Shown: positions 44,136 to 54,623, numbered from the stretch's first letter. The stretch is DNA of 64,000 bases from an uncultured Porphyromonadaceae bacterium (GCA_937921035.1 CALEUL010000061.1:1-64000); one strand, 5' to 3'. The notes: a model not told the origin generated them from the sequence alone. Numbers and translations: made by a program.

Positions 44136-46628
44136 TTATTTCATTTTATCGGCAAAAAGTTTCATGTACAGACCGCCAACCACGGCACGCGTCATGAAGC
44201 CGCTGCGACGGGGCTTGTCGGCCCATGTCCAGTCGGACATAGGAACACGGTCCAGCGTCTCGTTGTAGAAACGGTGAACAGGCTCAACAAAAGCCATGAA
44301 ATCGTCGTTATTGTCGGCCATCGAGGCTGTCCAGAGAATCCAGTCGGTCTTGGTATAATTCTTGCGGCTGTCCAGGGGCAGACCGTACTGGTGCTGTTTG
44401 GTGAGATAGTACTTGATTTCGTCCTTCATAATCTGCGGATCGAAGATATTAAGGTCGAGGATGTTGTCCCACACGATGTTGTACTTCTGGCTCCATGTTC
44501 CGGGCTTGTCGAAAGTGAGGCGGTAGTGGTCGCCGTCAAAAGCGTTTGCTTTCCATTTTGCGGCATAATCGCGTGCGATGCCCTCGTATTTGTCGGCAAC
44601 GTCTGTCTTGCCAAGCTCGCGTGCCATTGCGGCGTAGGATGCGATACCCATTATAGCCTTGGCAGAAAGGTTGACGTTGTGAGCGAAGTGGCCGGCGAAG
44701 TCGTCGGTGCAAAGCTGGTTTTCAGGATCGAGACCATATTTAACGAGGTAATTCACCCAGGTAGACATTGTATTCCAGTGCTTGAGGGCGTAGTCGTAGT
44801 TGTTCTGCACCTTGCATGCAGCGTGGGTAATGATAATCATGTTACCGCTCTCCTCCACGGGCATGTCGCCGCCGTATGTCTGGCCGTTGGCACGGGGATA
44901 GGTACCTACATCGTGTGCGGCGAAAGGCTTTTTCCAGCGACCGCTCTCGCTGTAGTCGTAGATGAAGTTCATTGTAGCCTTGGCAAGTTCGGGATTATAA
45001 TAGAGGAAGAGCGGAGCCGTGGGATATGTGATGTCTACGGTGCCGATAGAGCCGTTGCTGTCGTTTTCCTTGGAGAAATAGAACAGCTCGCCGTTAGGGC
45101 CTTCCACAAGCTTGTGGGCGGCGATTGCCTGACGGTATGCAAGAGCGAGAACTTCGGCATATTTCTTGCCGCCGGCCTTGATGCCGTCGTTCATGAGCTG
45201 ACGGTCGAAGGCATAGCAGCGGTCGATAAGTTTCTTGCGGTCTTTCTCGGCTGCCTTGAACTGCAATTCTATTGTTACGTTACCGGTACGGTTCCAGTAG
45301 GGACGCAGGTTCTGGCCGAAATACTGGATGGAATAACCATCGTTGTAGCCTACCAAAACATGCCCCTCGGCCTTCTTGACATTTCCGAAGTCGCGGGACA
45401 GAGCCATGTTGCCGTCCTCGTCGACGCCTTTCTTGCCCAAAGCAATGCTCTTGCCTGCAACAAAGTTGCTGCGGAGTGCCTCGGGTATGCCAATACCATA
45501 CTCAAGGCCTTTTACAGCGGGCGAAGAGAGGTAGAAGTGGCCCCAGTCGATACGCACATGGTCGCCGGCCTTTTCAAGCACAGCCTGGTCGCGGCTACCT
45601 GCGCGGAGATAAACCATGCCGTCCTGCTCGTACGCGTCGCTGACAGATGCCTGATAGGGCTGACCAAGAGCCCAGCGCGGCGATGCGTCGAAATAAACAG
45701 CGATATCATGGGATTTGCCGTCGTTGGAAGTGGCTGTGTAGTTGACATAGTTGACCGGACGACAGAGAAGGTCGAGGTCGCCGTCAAGGAAAACGGGGGC
45801 GCAGAAGCTCAGGGCCAAGTCAACAGGGCCACAGGTGAAAGTGTAGTGCGTCTGTGTGGCCTGAACATCGGCAGAGGTCTGCACGGCGGTGTTTTCGAGG
45901 ATGTTATGTTTTTTTACGGGAACCTGAAGACCATAGTCCAGCAGACCGTTGGCACCAGTATTCTCGCACTTGGCGGCGAGAATGTTCTTGCCGGGACGCA
46001 AGGCTGCCCGAGCTTTGTCGTTGAACTTGACTATTTTATTTTTGTTGCAGAAAGTGCCTGTGTTGTATATCTCGACACCATTAATATAGAAGATAGCGCC
46101 GTCGTCGTTGCTCAGCTCGAGGTATACTGGCATATCGTCCTCGAAATCAGCGGGAATGTCGATAACTCTGCGTACCCATATTTCGGGAGTTCTCCACTCT
46201 GTCTTGGATGTAGGTTCGTTCTCGGGAGTGCCGAAAGCTGCCTCATCCTCTTTCCAGGAAGAATCATCATAGCCAAGCGATTTCCAGTCGCCTTCGGGAC
46301 GGGTTGTTGTCCAGCGGCCTTTCCATCCGTTGCCCTGCAGCGAAGTGGGACAAAGCGGTTTTGTGTCGAATACTTCCGTACCCATAAAGCGATAGGGAAC
46401 CCCATCTACCTTTATAACGCCTACAAAAGGAAATTCCTTGGACGTCCAGTGAATTACCGGGGAATCGTAAAGGTTATCGGTTGACGACCATGCACTGGTG
46501 TACGGGTCGATAGTTACAAGAGGATATGCCGGGGCACGAAGGTCGTTTTTTATAACTTCAGGCTCCTTTGCAATAGCGCTACCAGCGATAGCTGCGGCAA
46601 TGAGCGATGTGATGACTATTTTTTTCAT
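44136..46628 (-). CDS. GtaA-like (DUF4964/DUF5127/DUF4965) exported protein
   Basis: 830 aa with a signal peptide (about 1-20). Domain order as I read it: DUF4964-type N-terminus (APAYPLVTIDPYTSAWSS, VDGVPYRFMG), an inserted jelly-roll like that of GH2 enzymes (YLELSNDDGAIFYINGVEIY), the DUF5127 beta domain (FTCGPVDLALSFCAPVFLDG) and the six-hairpin alpha domain (GELFYFSKEND, IDTVDITYP-like GTVDITYPTAPLFLYYNP, HDVGTYPRANGQTYGGDMPV, LCTDDFAGHFAHN, WSQKYNIVWD). Proteins of this type are annotated as glutaminase A, but in Bacteroidales they lie in glycan-degradation loci and a glycosidase-like role is plausible. It is paralogous to the N-terminal two thirds of the 47,990-52,507 protein. Confidence 0.82.
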   Translation of the reverse strand: MKKIVITSLIAAAIAGSAIAKEPEVIKNDLRAPAYPLVTIDPYTSAWSSTDNLYDSPVIHWTSKEFPFVGVIKVDGVPYRFMGTEVFDTKPLCPTSLQGNGWKGRWTTTRPEGDWKSLGYDDSSWKEDEAAFGTPENEPTSKTEWRTPEIWVRRVIDIPADFEDDMPVYLELSNDDGAIFYINGVEIYNTGTFCNKNKIVKFNDKARAALRPGKNILAAKCENTGANGLLDYGLQVPVKKHNILENTAVQTSADVQATQTHYTFTCGPVDLALSFCAPVFLDGDLDLLCRPVNYVNYTATSNDGKSHDIAVYFDASPRWALGQPYQASVSDAYEQDGMVYLRAGSRDQAVLEKAGDHVRIDWGHFYLSSPAVKGLEYGIGIPEALRSNFVAGKSIALGKKGVDEDGNMALSRDFGNVKKAEGHVLVGYNDGYSIQYFGQNLRPYWNRTGNVTIELQFKAAEKDRKKLIDRCYAFDRQLMNDGIKAGGKKYAEVLALAYRQAIAAHKLVEGPNGELFYFSKENDSNGSIGTVDITYPTAPLFLYYNPELAKATMNFIYDYSESGRWKKPFAAHDVGTYPRANGQTYGGDMPVEESGNMIIITHAACKVQNNYDYALKHWNTMSTWVNYLVKYGLDPENQLCTDDFAGHFAHNVNLSAKAIMGIASYAAMARELGKTDVADKYEGIARDYAAKWKANAFDGDHYRLTFDKPGTWSQKYNIVWDNILDLNIFDPQIMKDEIKYYLTKQHQYGLPLDSRKNYTKTDWILWTASMADNNDDFMAFVEPVHRFYNETLDRVPMSDWTWADKPRRSGFMTRAVVGGLYMKLFADKMK

Positions 46629-46651
46629 GATTGGAATGTGTTATATCTTAG

Positions 46652-47968
46652 TTATGGTTCTGCGAAAAGCAGCATCAGCGAAGGTACTGTCGAGGCTGAA
46701 TAGCTGCCTATGATAGCATCGGAAGGTGTTGCTTTCCAAGACTCGCCATCGGCGATATTGCGAGTTTTGTCGCGGTTTTTCCATCCTTCGGTGGCATTAT
46801 ATATTATAAACGGCACAAACTGCGATTGATTGCAGCGGTCGGTAAGTATTTTCATATACTGTATCCAGATAGCGGGATATATACCCTGCTCAAGGCTACC
46901 CTGGTTATATGGATTTGATTTATTGTGCGCCCAGGGAAGCATGCCGTGCTCGGCCGACATTACATTAATCGAGTAGTCGGCACCATCGATGGCATTGCGG
47001 AGGTAACGGTCCTCGCCTGTAGCGAGATACAGCAATGCCGACGCACCGATGAATGTTCCCTGATTATAGATTAATGGGCCGCCGCGCATTTCACCACCGT
47101 GCGAATGGTCGGCGATACGTCCGGGCTTTGCCGGATCAGCGAGATTCTTGAAGCTCCACTCGTATATTTCGCGAGCCATCTCAAGATAACGCTCTCGCGT
47201 CTCATAAGCCGGACGGCAGAAGGTTCCGTGCGCGTTTGCCCACACCTCGGGATTAGGGTCGGCTTTCCGGTCGGCGGGAACGCATTCGTAGAGAAGCATG
47301 GCAGCAACCACCGTGGGGAAATTGATGCACGACATCTTGCCGTCGCCGGCACGGTTTGGCGCGGGATTATCGATAGGCTGCCACTGCCAGAACATACCTC
47401 CGCCGAGCTCCCCGGCAGGATCGGCATAGGAGCCGGTATCGCCCACGCGAGGCGATCCGTACCATACACGGGCAAAACTTTTCTCGGCCAAAGTACGGTA
47501 CGATTCGTTTCCGGTAGCCATATATGCGCGCAAGAGGGTGATAGTCCACCACTGGATATCGTCGTAGATGAACCATCCGTGATCCAGATCGTTGTCGTCG
47601 AAGTCGAAACCGGCGTAATGGGCAATATTACCGGCGAGCAATTTGTTTACGAGCTCCGAATAACGTTTGCACCTTTTTTTGTCGCCGGCGCGTTTTGCAA
47701 GGTCGGCGGCATTTATGGCCATATCGACGAACATAGGCTGACACCAGATTGCTGCGGCGCCACGGTCGCGGCCCACGGCAGCCTTGTCGCGGTCGGTATT
47801 CTTGTAGATATTGCGTTCAGTATCGAGGTACACATTATTGAACGCATCATAGGCCTTGAAAGCAGTTGCCGCATCTATGGAGCCTGCTCCGGCCGCGCTT
47901 TTTGCGGCAGCGGCCGACACAGGCAACAGGCAGAACAGCAACAGTCCGGCCAATATTCGCTTTATCAT
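46652..47968 (-). CDS. GH76-family alpha-1,6-mannanase-like enzyme
   Basis: 438 aa from ATG 47968, which gives the signal peptide MIKRILAGLLLFCLLPVSAA; an in-frame GTG lies at 47989, directly after the preceding stop. The (alpha/alpha)6-barrel hallmark of GH76, an Asp-Asp pair, is present in GWFIYDDIQWWTITLLRAY (about 130). YNQGTFIGASALLYLATGE near residue 300 and SLEQGIYPAIWIQYM are also typical. GH76 enzymes cleave alpha-1,6-mannan backbones such as those of yeast cell walls. It is flanked by two GtaA-type genes in the same operon, with GH92 two genes downstream. Confidence 0.85.
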   Translation of the reverse strand: MIKRILAGLLLFCLLPVSAAAAKSAAGAGSIDAATAFKAYDAFNNVYLDTERNIYKNTDRDKAAVGRDRGAAAIWCQPMFVDMAINAADLAKRAGDKKRCKRYSELVNKLLAGNIAHYAGFDFDDNDLDHGWFIYDDIQWWTITLLRAYMATGNESYRTLAEKSFARVWYGSPRVGDTGSYADPAGELGGGMFWQWQPIDNPAPNRAGDGKMSCINFPTVVAAMLLYECVPADRKADPNPEVWANAHGTFCRPAYETRERYLEMAREIYEWSFKNLADPAKPGRIADHSHGGEMRGGPLIYNQGTFIGASALLYLATGEDRYLRNAIDGADYSINVMSAEHGMLPWAHNKSNPYNQGSLEQGIYPAIWIQYMKILTDRCNQSQFVPFIIYNATEGWKNRDKTRNIADGESWKATPSDAIIGSYSASTVPSLMLLFAEP

Positions 47969-47989
47969 ATTTGCAGTTATGTGTTCCAC

Positions 47990-50900
47990 TCAGATTTTCT
48001 CGTTATCAGATTCGGCACTGGTGAACATCACTTTGTGTGTACGGCCATTGGAATCCTTGATGATATTGAATCCGTTGAAAGGGCGGTTGGAACTAACACC
48101 GTTGATATTATAGTACACAGTGTCGCCCTCGAAAGGTTCTATGCGCACGTCGTTAACTCCGGAAGTCTCGTACACGCCTGTCAATCTGTCGACAGCGGCA
48201 CGCAGACGGTTCTCGTTAAACTTAACAATCTCGCGGTCGTAGGTCATGATACCGTTTACCTCTGTTTCCACATCGGTAGTCTGGGTATACACGGCAGCTC
48301 CGTAGGAAATCTTGCCGGCTTCTGACTCATAGCCCTCGGCGATATCGCGAATCTGACTGGAAAGGCGGTCGAACGCGTCGGTGATGGAACGCTCGCTGGG
48401 GTATGTATTGTAGGTCTGGGCATCGCGTTCAAACCAGCGGTGTCCCTTGATGTTGCGTCCAAGACCGCCATACTCGCCCAGTACAAGAGGGCGCGAGGGG
48501 TCGAAGATGCCTTCGAATACACGTATGGGCTGCGCATAGGTATGCTGGTCTACGATGGTTCCTTCGCCAAGGCGGTAATGGTTGCCGCCGCTGGCGGGGT
48601 TTATTAAGCGGGTGTTGTCGAGGCTCTGGGTAAAGGCTACAATTTCGGCAGTCTTGAACTGTCCCCAATGCTCGTTGAACGGTGTCCACACCACAATGCA
48701 AGGATAGGAATAGAGCTGGTCGATTATTTCCGTCCATTCGTTGCGGAAATTCTTCTCTACAGTCGGATCCTGCGAACAAGCATGCTCGGGATACCACGTC
48801 TCGGTTACCCAGTTTTCGTCGGAACGGTAAACGGCGGGCATATCCTGCCAAACAAGGATACCGAGTTCATCGCAGTGGCGGTACCATCGGGCGGGTTCTG
48901 TCTTCATGTGTTTGCGGATCATATTGAAGCCCCATTCCTTGGTCTTTTCAATATCGTAGCGCAGAGCCTCATCAGTAGGAGCGGTGAGCAGACCGTCGGG
49001 CCAGTAACCCTGGTCGAGCAGACCGAACTGGAACAGGTCTTTGTTGTTGAGTTGCAGGCGCCAGAAACCGGCCTCGTTCTTTGCATAGGAAATCTTGCGC
49101 ATGGCGGCATAGCTGCCGAAGGCGTCTACGGTCTTGCCGTTTTTGTCCACAGATACCTCTACATTATAAAGGAAGGGGCTGTCGGGGCTCCACAGTTTTG
49201 CACCGGGCACATCGAGGACAATCGTCTCGCCTGCCGCGCCAGATTTGGAGGCGACCACATTATCGCCGTCCTTAAGAGTTACATATACGGTTGCACCGTT
49301 GCCGTCCTTGATAACGGGCAGAAAAGAGATTGTGGAGTTGTCTACGTCGGGGGTGATACGAATGCTTTCTGCATAGGTGCTTTCAACAGGCTCGAGCCAT
49401 ACTGTCTGCCATATACCGGAGGTAGAAGTGTAGAATATGTCGCCGCCGCCGTTGGGATAACGGCGCTGTTTGCCAACAGGCTGACCATTCTCGTCGGTCT
49501 TGTCTACAACCTTAACATATATTGTATTGGCACCGGATTTCAGTTTGTTTGTTATATCGGCGGAGAAAGCGGAGTGGCCGCCTTTGTGCGATGCCACGAG
49601 ATAGCGGCCGGTTACGCCGTTCACATATACGTCGGCATCATAGTCTACAGCGCCGAAATTAAGGATGATGCGTTTGCCGTTCCACGACGAAGGGATATTC
49701 ACTTCACGCTTGTACCACAGCGTCTTACCGGGCTCGAGGGGACGCATAACACCCGAAAGCGACGATTCGATAGGATAGGGAACGAGAATCTTGCCGTCGT
49801 ATGCTGCGGGAGTGCCGCCGTCGGTGATTGCATAATCCCACAGGCCGTTGAGGTTCATCCAGTCGTTACGCACCATAATGGGACGGGGATATTCAGGCAG
49901 CGGGCAGTCGGGATTTACATCGGCGACCCAGCGTGTTTTCATGTGGTTTCCTTTCGGCTCCCATGCTGTCTGCGCGGGAGCGGGCTGTATACGGTCTTTG
50001 AGAATCTTTATCCACAGACCACCGATTACCGAGCGGCCGCTGAAGTTGCAGCTTGTTCCGCGATCGGCGAGGTAGAAGTCGCTCAGAGGAATGCGCGAGG
50101 GGGTCTCGTTCATGTATTTCCAGTGAAGATCGGAGAATCGGAGGAACGTATCGGTGTCGGGAGAGAGCGACGCTGTCCAGAAAATCCAGTCGCTCTTCGT
50201 CTGCATGTCGCGGCTGTCGAGAGGCAGTCCGTATTTCTGCTGATGGTTGAGGTAGAAATTGATTTCGCGGTCTATGATTTCTGCAGGGAAATAGTTATAG
50301 CCCCACATGCGGTCCCAGACAAGGTTGTATTTCTGGCTCCAAGTACCCGGACGGTGGAATTCCATGCGGTAGTGGTCGCCGTCGCGAGCGTCGGCTTCCC
50401 AAAGCAGAGCCATGTTTTTGGCGGATTCGGCAAACGAATCGGCATCTTTATCACCGATGTATTTTGCAAGTTCGGCATATGCACCAACAGCGGTGATAGC
50501 CTTGAGCGAAAGGTTTGTATTCTGTTCGCTGGGGCCCTTGAAGTCGTCGGTACAGAGCTGACGACCGGGATTCTGACCGTTTTCACGGCAATATTCGGCC
50601 CATGTGCGAAGCACCTTGGCATAAGGTTTGAGCCATTCGCCGTCGCCGGTAATTCGGCAGATAGCGTTGGCAAGGATTATCATGTTGGCAGATTCCTCGA
50701 GAGGCATGGAATCACCGTAGTGCATGCCGTTGGCCTGGGGATAGATGCCGAGGTCGTGCGCGGCGCAGTTCTTGCCGGCGCGCTCAGGCGAAAGAGCGTA
50801 ATCGAAGATGGAGAACATCATGCCCTTCTGCAATTCGGGATTATACAGCAGGTAGATGGGGCATTCGGGGTATGTGAGATCGACAGTGTTGACAAAACCG

Positions 50901-52507
50901 CCCGACTTGTTTTCCTTGGAGAAATACAGCATATGGCCTTTGTCGTCCTGGAACACTTTATGCGCTCCCATAACAAGACGGTAGTTGGCTGCGAGCATTT
51001 CGGCATACTTGACGTTGCCTGCGGCAAGAGCGTCGTCGTATATTCTCTTGTCGAGCTCTTTGGAGCGCTTCATCAAGTCGTTGTAGTCGCGCTTGAATTC
51101 GTCAAAAGCCTGGAAGATAGTTTTGCCGTTGCGGGCATAGTAGGCTTTATATTTCTTGTGCATGTACTCCATGTCGTACACCTCGTCGTAGCCTATCATC
51201 ATATAGTCGCGTGCTTCGCTCACTTTGCCGAGGTCGTTTACAAAGGCAAGCGCCGGCATGGTAGCGTGGCTGGTGCTTCGTACAGTACCGCTGGCGCTCT
51301 GCGGGAGTTTGCCGTCGGCAACGAAAGCGCGCTCGGCATCCAGCTGGTTGGCGATAGCTATATCACCGTTGATGGCAGGGATATAGAGGTAGCCCCAGTC
51401 TATTGTGATCATATCGCCGGTGCGGCCGCAGTAGTTCTGCTCTTCCGAGCCGGATTTGAGGTAGCGTACGCCATTCTCGTTAACGATAGACGAAAGTGTA
51501 GGCTGTGTCATCTCGTTGACAGTGAACTGCGGCGACGCCGAGAGATAGAACTGCACGTCGTGTTTCTTACCGTCGGACGACTTCACCTGATAGGAAATGT
51601 AGTTTATCGGTGTGGATATGAGGTCGGGATTGTCTATGAGCATCGGAGCCGTGAAAACGACGTCGAAATTGACAGGTCCGCAGGTGAAATTATAATATGT
51701 GCTCGTAGCCATAACGTCGCAGGAGTTCTGGCGGGCCATCTGCATGGCGTCCGACGACTGGATAAGGTTTTCGTAGAGGCCGAAGTCTATGTACGAACCT
51801 CCCGAAGTGTTATGGCAATGGGCAGCGATAACGTTCTCTCCCTCTTTGAGCCATCCCTTCTGGGTATCGCTCAGGTTGGTGATTTCGCCCTGACGCCAAG
51901 TCTCTCCTGTGGAAACTACACGTTTGCCGTTTATGTAAAGCTCGAAAACATCGTCGTGCGAGTATTGCACGGCAAGATTTTTCTTAAGGTCTTCGGCGCT
52001 GAGATTTACTGTGCGGCGCACATAAATGTCTTTGTTGTCGCCTTTCCATACATTGTTTACATTAGGATATTCGCCAGCGGTACCCCATGCGGCGCGTTCG
52101 GTTTTCCAGGAATTGTCGTCGAAACCGGGCTGTGCCCATGCCGTACCCGTCATTGGGGTGTAGTTTACGCGACCGTACCAGTCGGCGCCGTCGACAGTCA
52201 TTCCTGCGATGGGAACAAGCACGTTGGAGCGCTCGGGACCCATAAAGCGGTATGCGGTGCCGTCGACACGCAAAATACCGTTCAGGGCTTTCTCGTGTTC
52301 GCTCCAATGGGTTGTCGGACCAGCGTTAAGAGCATCGTAGTTCGACCAGATGGAGAAGAACGGGTCGTTGATAAGCAACGGCACAGAAGGCAGACGCAAC
52401 TCGTTGGTCTTGTATGGTACAAAGTCGGATGCCTTCGGCCCTGCGGCCGACACAGAAACCGACGATGCCGCAATGGCTATTGCGAAAAGCGTTGTGATAC
52501 GTTTCAT
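47990..52507 (-). CDS. GtaA-like protein fused to a GH2-family glycosidase
   Basis: 1505 aa with a signal peptide (about 1-22). Residues 25-870 repeat the domain series of the neighbouring 830-aa GtaA-like protein (LINDPFFSIWS, FTCGPVNFDVVFTAPML, LYFSKENKSGG, AAHDLGIYPQANGMHYGDSM, SRDMQTKSDWIFWTASL). After a short linker, residues about 885-1430 form a GH2 enzyme: sugar-binding domain (YKREVNIPSSWNGKRIILNF), immunoglobulin-like domain, and TIM barrel with acid/base Glu1279 in PFNEHWGQ and nucleophile Glu1345 in LGEYGG. The last 50 residues (YNINGVSSNRPFNGFNI) resemble an export or sorting tail. The GH2 specificity (beta-galactoside, glucuronide or similar) cannot be read here. Confidence 0.88.
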   Translation of the reverse strand: MKRITTLFAIAIAASSVSVSAAGPKASDFVPYKTNELRLPSVPLLINDPFFSIWSNYDALNAGPTTHWSEHEKALNGILRVDGTAYRFMGPERSNVLVPIAGMTVDGADWYGRVNYTPMTGTAWAQPGFDDNSWKTERAAWGTAGEYPNVNNVWKGDNKDIYVRRTVNLSAEDLKKNLAVQYSHDDVFELYINGKRVVSTGETWRQGEITNLSDTQKGWLKEGENVIAAHCHNTSGGSYIDFGLYENLIQSSDAMQMARQNSCDVMATSTYYNFTCGPVNFDVVFTAPMLIDNPDLISTPINYISYQVKSSDGKKHDVQFYLSASPQFTVNEMTQPTLSSIVNENGVRYLKSGSEEQNYCGRTGDMITIDWGYLYIPAINGDIAIANQLDAERAFVADGKLPQSASGTVRSTSHATMPALAFVNDLGKVSEARDYMMIGYDEVYDMEYMHKKYKAYYARNGKTIFQAFDEFKRDYNDLMKRSKELDKRIYDDALAAGNVKYAEMLAANYRLVMGAHKVFQDDKGHMLYFSKENKSGGFVNTVDLTYPECPIYLLYNPELQKGMMFSIFDYALSPERAGKNCAAHDLGIYPQANGMHYGDSMPLEESANMIILANAICRITGDGEWLKPYAKVLRTWAEYCRENGQNPGRQLCTDDFKGPSEQNTNLSLKAITAVGAYAELAKYIGDKDADSFAESAKNMALLWEADARDGDHYRMEFHRPGTWSQKYNLVWDRMWGYNYFPAEIIDREINFYLNHQQKYGLPLDSRDMQTKSDWIFWTASLSPDTDTFLRFSDLHWKYMNETPSRIPLSDFYLADRGTSCNFSGRSVIGGLWIKILKDRIQPAPAQTAWEPKGNHMKTRWVADVNPDCPLPEYPRPIMVRNDWMNLNGLWDYAITDGGTPAAYDGKILVPYPIESSLSGVMRPLEPGKTLWYKREVNIPSSWNGKRIILNFGAVDYDADVYVNGVTGRYLVASHKGGHSAFSADITNKLKSGANTIYVKVVDKTDENGQPVGKQRRYPNGGGDIFYTSTSGIWQTVWLEPVESTYAESIRITPDVDNSTISFLPVIKDGNGATVYVTLKDGDNVVASKSGAAGETIVLDVPGAKLWSPDSPFLYNVEVSVDKNGKTVDAFGSYAAMRKISYAKNEAGFWRLQLNNKDLFQFGLLDQGYWPDGLLTAPTDEALRYDIEKTKEWGFNMIRKHMKTEPARWYRHCDELGILVWQDMPAVYRSDENWVTETWYPEHACSQDPTVEKNFRNEWTEIIDQLYSYPCIVVWTPFNEHWGQFKTAEIVAFTQSLDNTRLINPASGGNHYRLGEGTIVDQHTYAQPIRVFEGIFDPSRPLVLGEYGGLGRNIKGHRWFERDAQTYNTYPSERSITDAFDRLSSQIRDIAEGYESEAGKISYGAAVYTQTTDVETEVNGIMTYDREIVKFNENRLRAAVDRLTGVYETSGVNDVRIEPFEGDTVYYNINGVSSNRPFNGFNIIKDSNGRTHKVMFTSAESDNEKI

Positions 52508-52550
52508 GATTTATTTTTTGAATATTAATATTTATACTTATGATTATTCT

Positions 52551-54623
52551 TTACTTAACTACTTCGCGTGGGAATGCCGATACGCGCAGACGGGCAGCGC
52601 CCATAGGTATGAGTTTCAGCGGAGTTTCCTCCCGGTCGCGCATAGCATTTCCAGAGGGAAGGACGTCGGTCAAGCCGGTACTGTCGTAGCCCCACGAGGG
52701 AATCTTCAGGCCCACAGCCGAAAACTCGAAAGGCACATTTCCGATGGTGAAGGGCATGTCGTCGGCCGGATAATCCTTTTTGGTAACCTTGAACTTCACA
52801 GGGATATTATCGGAGTCCACTTTCAGGGCGTAGTTCCAGTCGGAACCGGGTTTGTATACGTAGCAAGGCCACTTAGAAGCGTCCACACCTTCCTGCCAGT
52901 GCGAATCGTCCTGCACAAACTCTCTGTCGCGGCTGTCGTGTGCCTCTATGTCCTCGTCGATCTTGAGCGAAAGTGTAAGAGGACCGTAATTCACACTTAC
53001 ACTCGACTGGTTCTGCTGCCATACCTGAGCTGTAACAGTCATTGGCAGAGTGAGCGTTACAACATCACCGTTCTTCCACTTGCGGGCAATACGCACATAT
53101 CGGCCAGCGGCATCTGTAACAGACTGAGGCTTGCCGTTCACTGCAACCGAGCAGCCTTTGGCCCATGCGGGAATACGCAGGTACAGCGGGAACTCCACAG
53201 GCTTACCTGTGGCAAGAGTGAGCGTTACGGTTTCATCGAAAGGATAGTTTGTGGTTTCGGTGAGCGTAACAGGTATGTTTCCGGCCACATTAGCCGTGGT
53301 AGTGTTGGCGGCATAGAGCATGGTGGCAAGGCCGTTGTCGGCCGTAGCCATTACAAGGTGCTCGGCGTAGTAGGGCCATCCCATGCCATGGTTATGCTGG
53401 CAGCAACGGCTGCTGAACGGACTCATCGACAGCATACCACGCAGGTTGTTGTCGATGGAAGGTCCATGAAGTTTTTCATCGCTGACAGCCATGTTGGCGG
53501 CAGTGAGATAGCGCAGGGCCCTCATATCGGGCGTCATCGAGGCGGTAAAGGTATTAAGGGCAACATTCTCGCAGTGGTCGGCCCAGAAGGGATCGCCGGT
53601 AATGCCCATAAGAATCTCGTCGGATGCCATCTGCTCTACCAATGCGCATGTCTCAGCGCCCTGGCGGGGATCAAAGTAACCATGACGCGCATTCTCGTCG
53701 GCGGCATACATGCCGCCCGGCATCTGACCGTAGAGCTCGCGCATGATATTGAAATTGTTATAGCTTGCCTCAAGCATGGCTTTGTCGCCAGTATACATAT
53801 AATATGTAGCCGGTTCGCGGAAACCCTGAGCCACATTCACCCCGTGCCAGTTTGGCAGCGTACCGCTCTGTGTCCAGTCGGAAGTGCATCGGTGCAGCTT
53901 GTCGGCCAGCGGCAGAAGAGCCTCGTCGCCGGTACGGTTGTAGAGCCACAGCACACTCCATAGGTTGTCGCCGCCGCGCTTCTCCTGCCACAGGCCCTTG
54001 AGGAACTTATTGTCGGGCACTGTAAGCTCGTAGTTGAAATAGCCGGTCATGGCATCGAGTACAGCCTTGTCGCCACTGTATTCGTAGTATGTCTGGAGCG
54101 CCCACAGCATCACCATCTGAGCCCAGAGTTCGGGATTTCCGTTTTCGGTGTTGCGCGGACCAATGAATCCATCCTCCTTGATATTGCGGAGCACGGCGTC
54201 GAACCACACCTGCGCCTCTTTTTTCATAGAGTCGTCGTCGATGATATATGCCAGCGAGCTGTAGCCGCGCAGCCAGTAGGGAACCTCTTCCCAACCGTGG
54301 TCGCCGCTGTCGCTCAGCCACTGGTTATTGTTCTTGTCGAGCCAGGCGCTGATTTCGCCAAGGTGGCCGTTCAGGCCGTCGCGCTGCAGTTCGAGATATT
54401 TGCGGAGCCAGCCTTTCGGCTGCACCTTGCCTACCGGCAGTTTCAGCAACGGAGCCTTCTGCAGTGGCGCACGGAAATTGGTGTAGTTGTTGCTCACGCC
54501 GTCCAGCGGGCGATCCACAACAGTTACGGAGGCACCGGCGCTACCTGCCATACCGACGGTAACGGTCAGGGCAGCCAGAAAATTGAGTGCGCATGTGTGT
54601 TTCGTTTTTACTGTTCGTAGCAT
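52551..54623 (-). CDS. GH127-type (DUF1680) beta-L-arabinofuranosidase-like enzyme
   Basis: 690 aa with a signal-like N-terminus (about 1-32). The (alpha/alpha)6 barrel shows LPVGKVQPKGWLRKYLELQRD, DKNNQWL-type and DHGWEEVPYWLRGY segments, GAETCALVEQM and FSSRCCQHNHGMGWPYYAEH. The Glu and Cys residues in the last two motifs match the zinc-thiolate active site of GH127-related enzymes, in which a Cys is the nucleophile. C-terminal beta-sandwich domains follow (EFPLYLRIPAWAKG). It should release beta-L-arabinofuranose or a related sugar. First gene of the long minus-strand operon, 43 nt before the GtaA-GH2 gene. Confidence 0.88.
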   Translation of the reverse strand: MLRTVKTKHTCALNFLAALTVTVGMAGSAGASVTVVDRPLDGVSNNYTNFRAPLQKAPLLKLPVGKVQPKGWLRKYLELQRDGLNGHLGEISAWLDKNNNQWLSDSGDHGWEEVPYWLRGYSSLAYIIDDDSMKKEAQVWFDAVLRNIKEDGFIGPRNTENGNPELWAQMVMLWALQTYYEYSGDKAVLDAMTGYFNYELTVPDNKFLKGLWQEKRGGDNLWSVLWLYNRTGDEALLPLADKLHRCTSDWTQSGTLPNWHGVNVAQGFREPATYYMYTGDKAMLEASYNNFNIMRELYGQMPGGMYAADENARHGYFDPRQGAETCALVEQMASDEILMGITGDPFWADHCENVALNTFTASMTPDMRALRYLTAANMAVSDEKLHGPSIDNNLRGMLSMSPFSSRCCQHNHGMGWPYYAEHLVMATADNGLATMLYAANTTTANVAGNIPVTLTETTNYPFDETVTLTLATGKPVEFPLYLRIPAWAKGCSVAVNGKPQSVTDAAGRYVRIARKWKNGDVVTLTLPMTVTAQVWQQNQSSVSVNYGPLTLSLKIDEDIEAHDSRDREFVQDDSHWQEGVDASKWPCYVYKPGSDWNYALKVDSDNIPVKFKVTKKDYPADDMPFTIGNVPFEFSAVGLKIPSWGYDSTGLTDVLPSGNAMRDREETPLKLIPMGAARLRVSAFPREVVK

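Noticed and set aside
44067..46484. 805-codon plus-strand frame opposite the GtaA-like gene
   Set aside because: Antisense shadow of a gene with clear domains and a signal peptide; no recognisable motifs.
48668..52528. 1286-codon open frame on the plus strand opposite the GtaA-GH2 gene
   Set aside because: It mirrors the codon bias of the real gene, has no signal peptide or domain signature, and its composition (Val/Gly/Ala/Phe-rich) is that of an antisense shadow.
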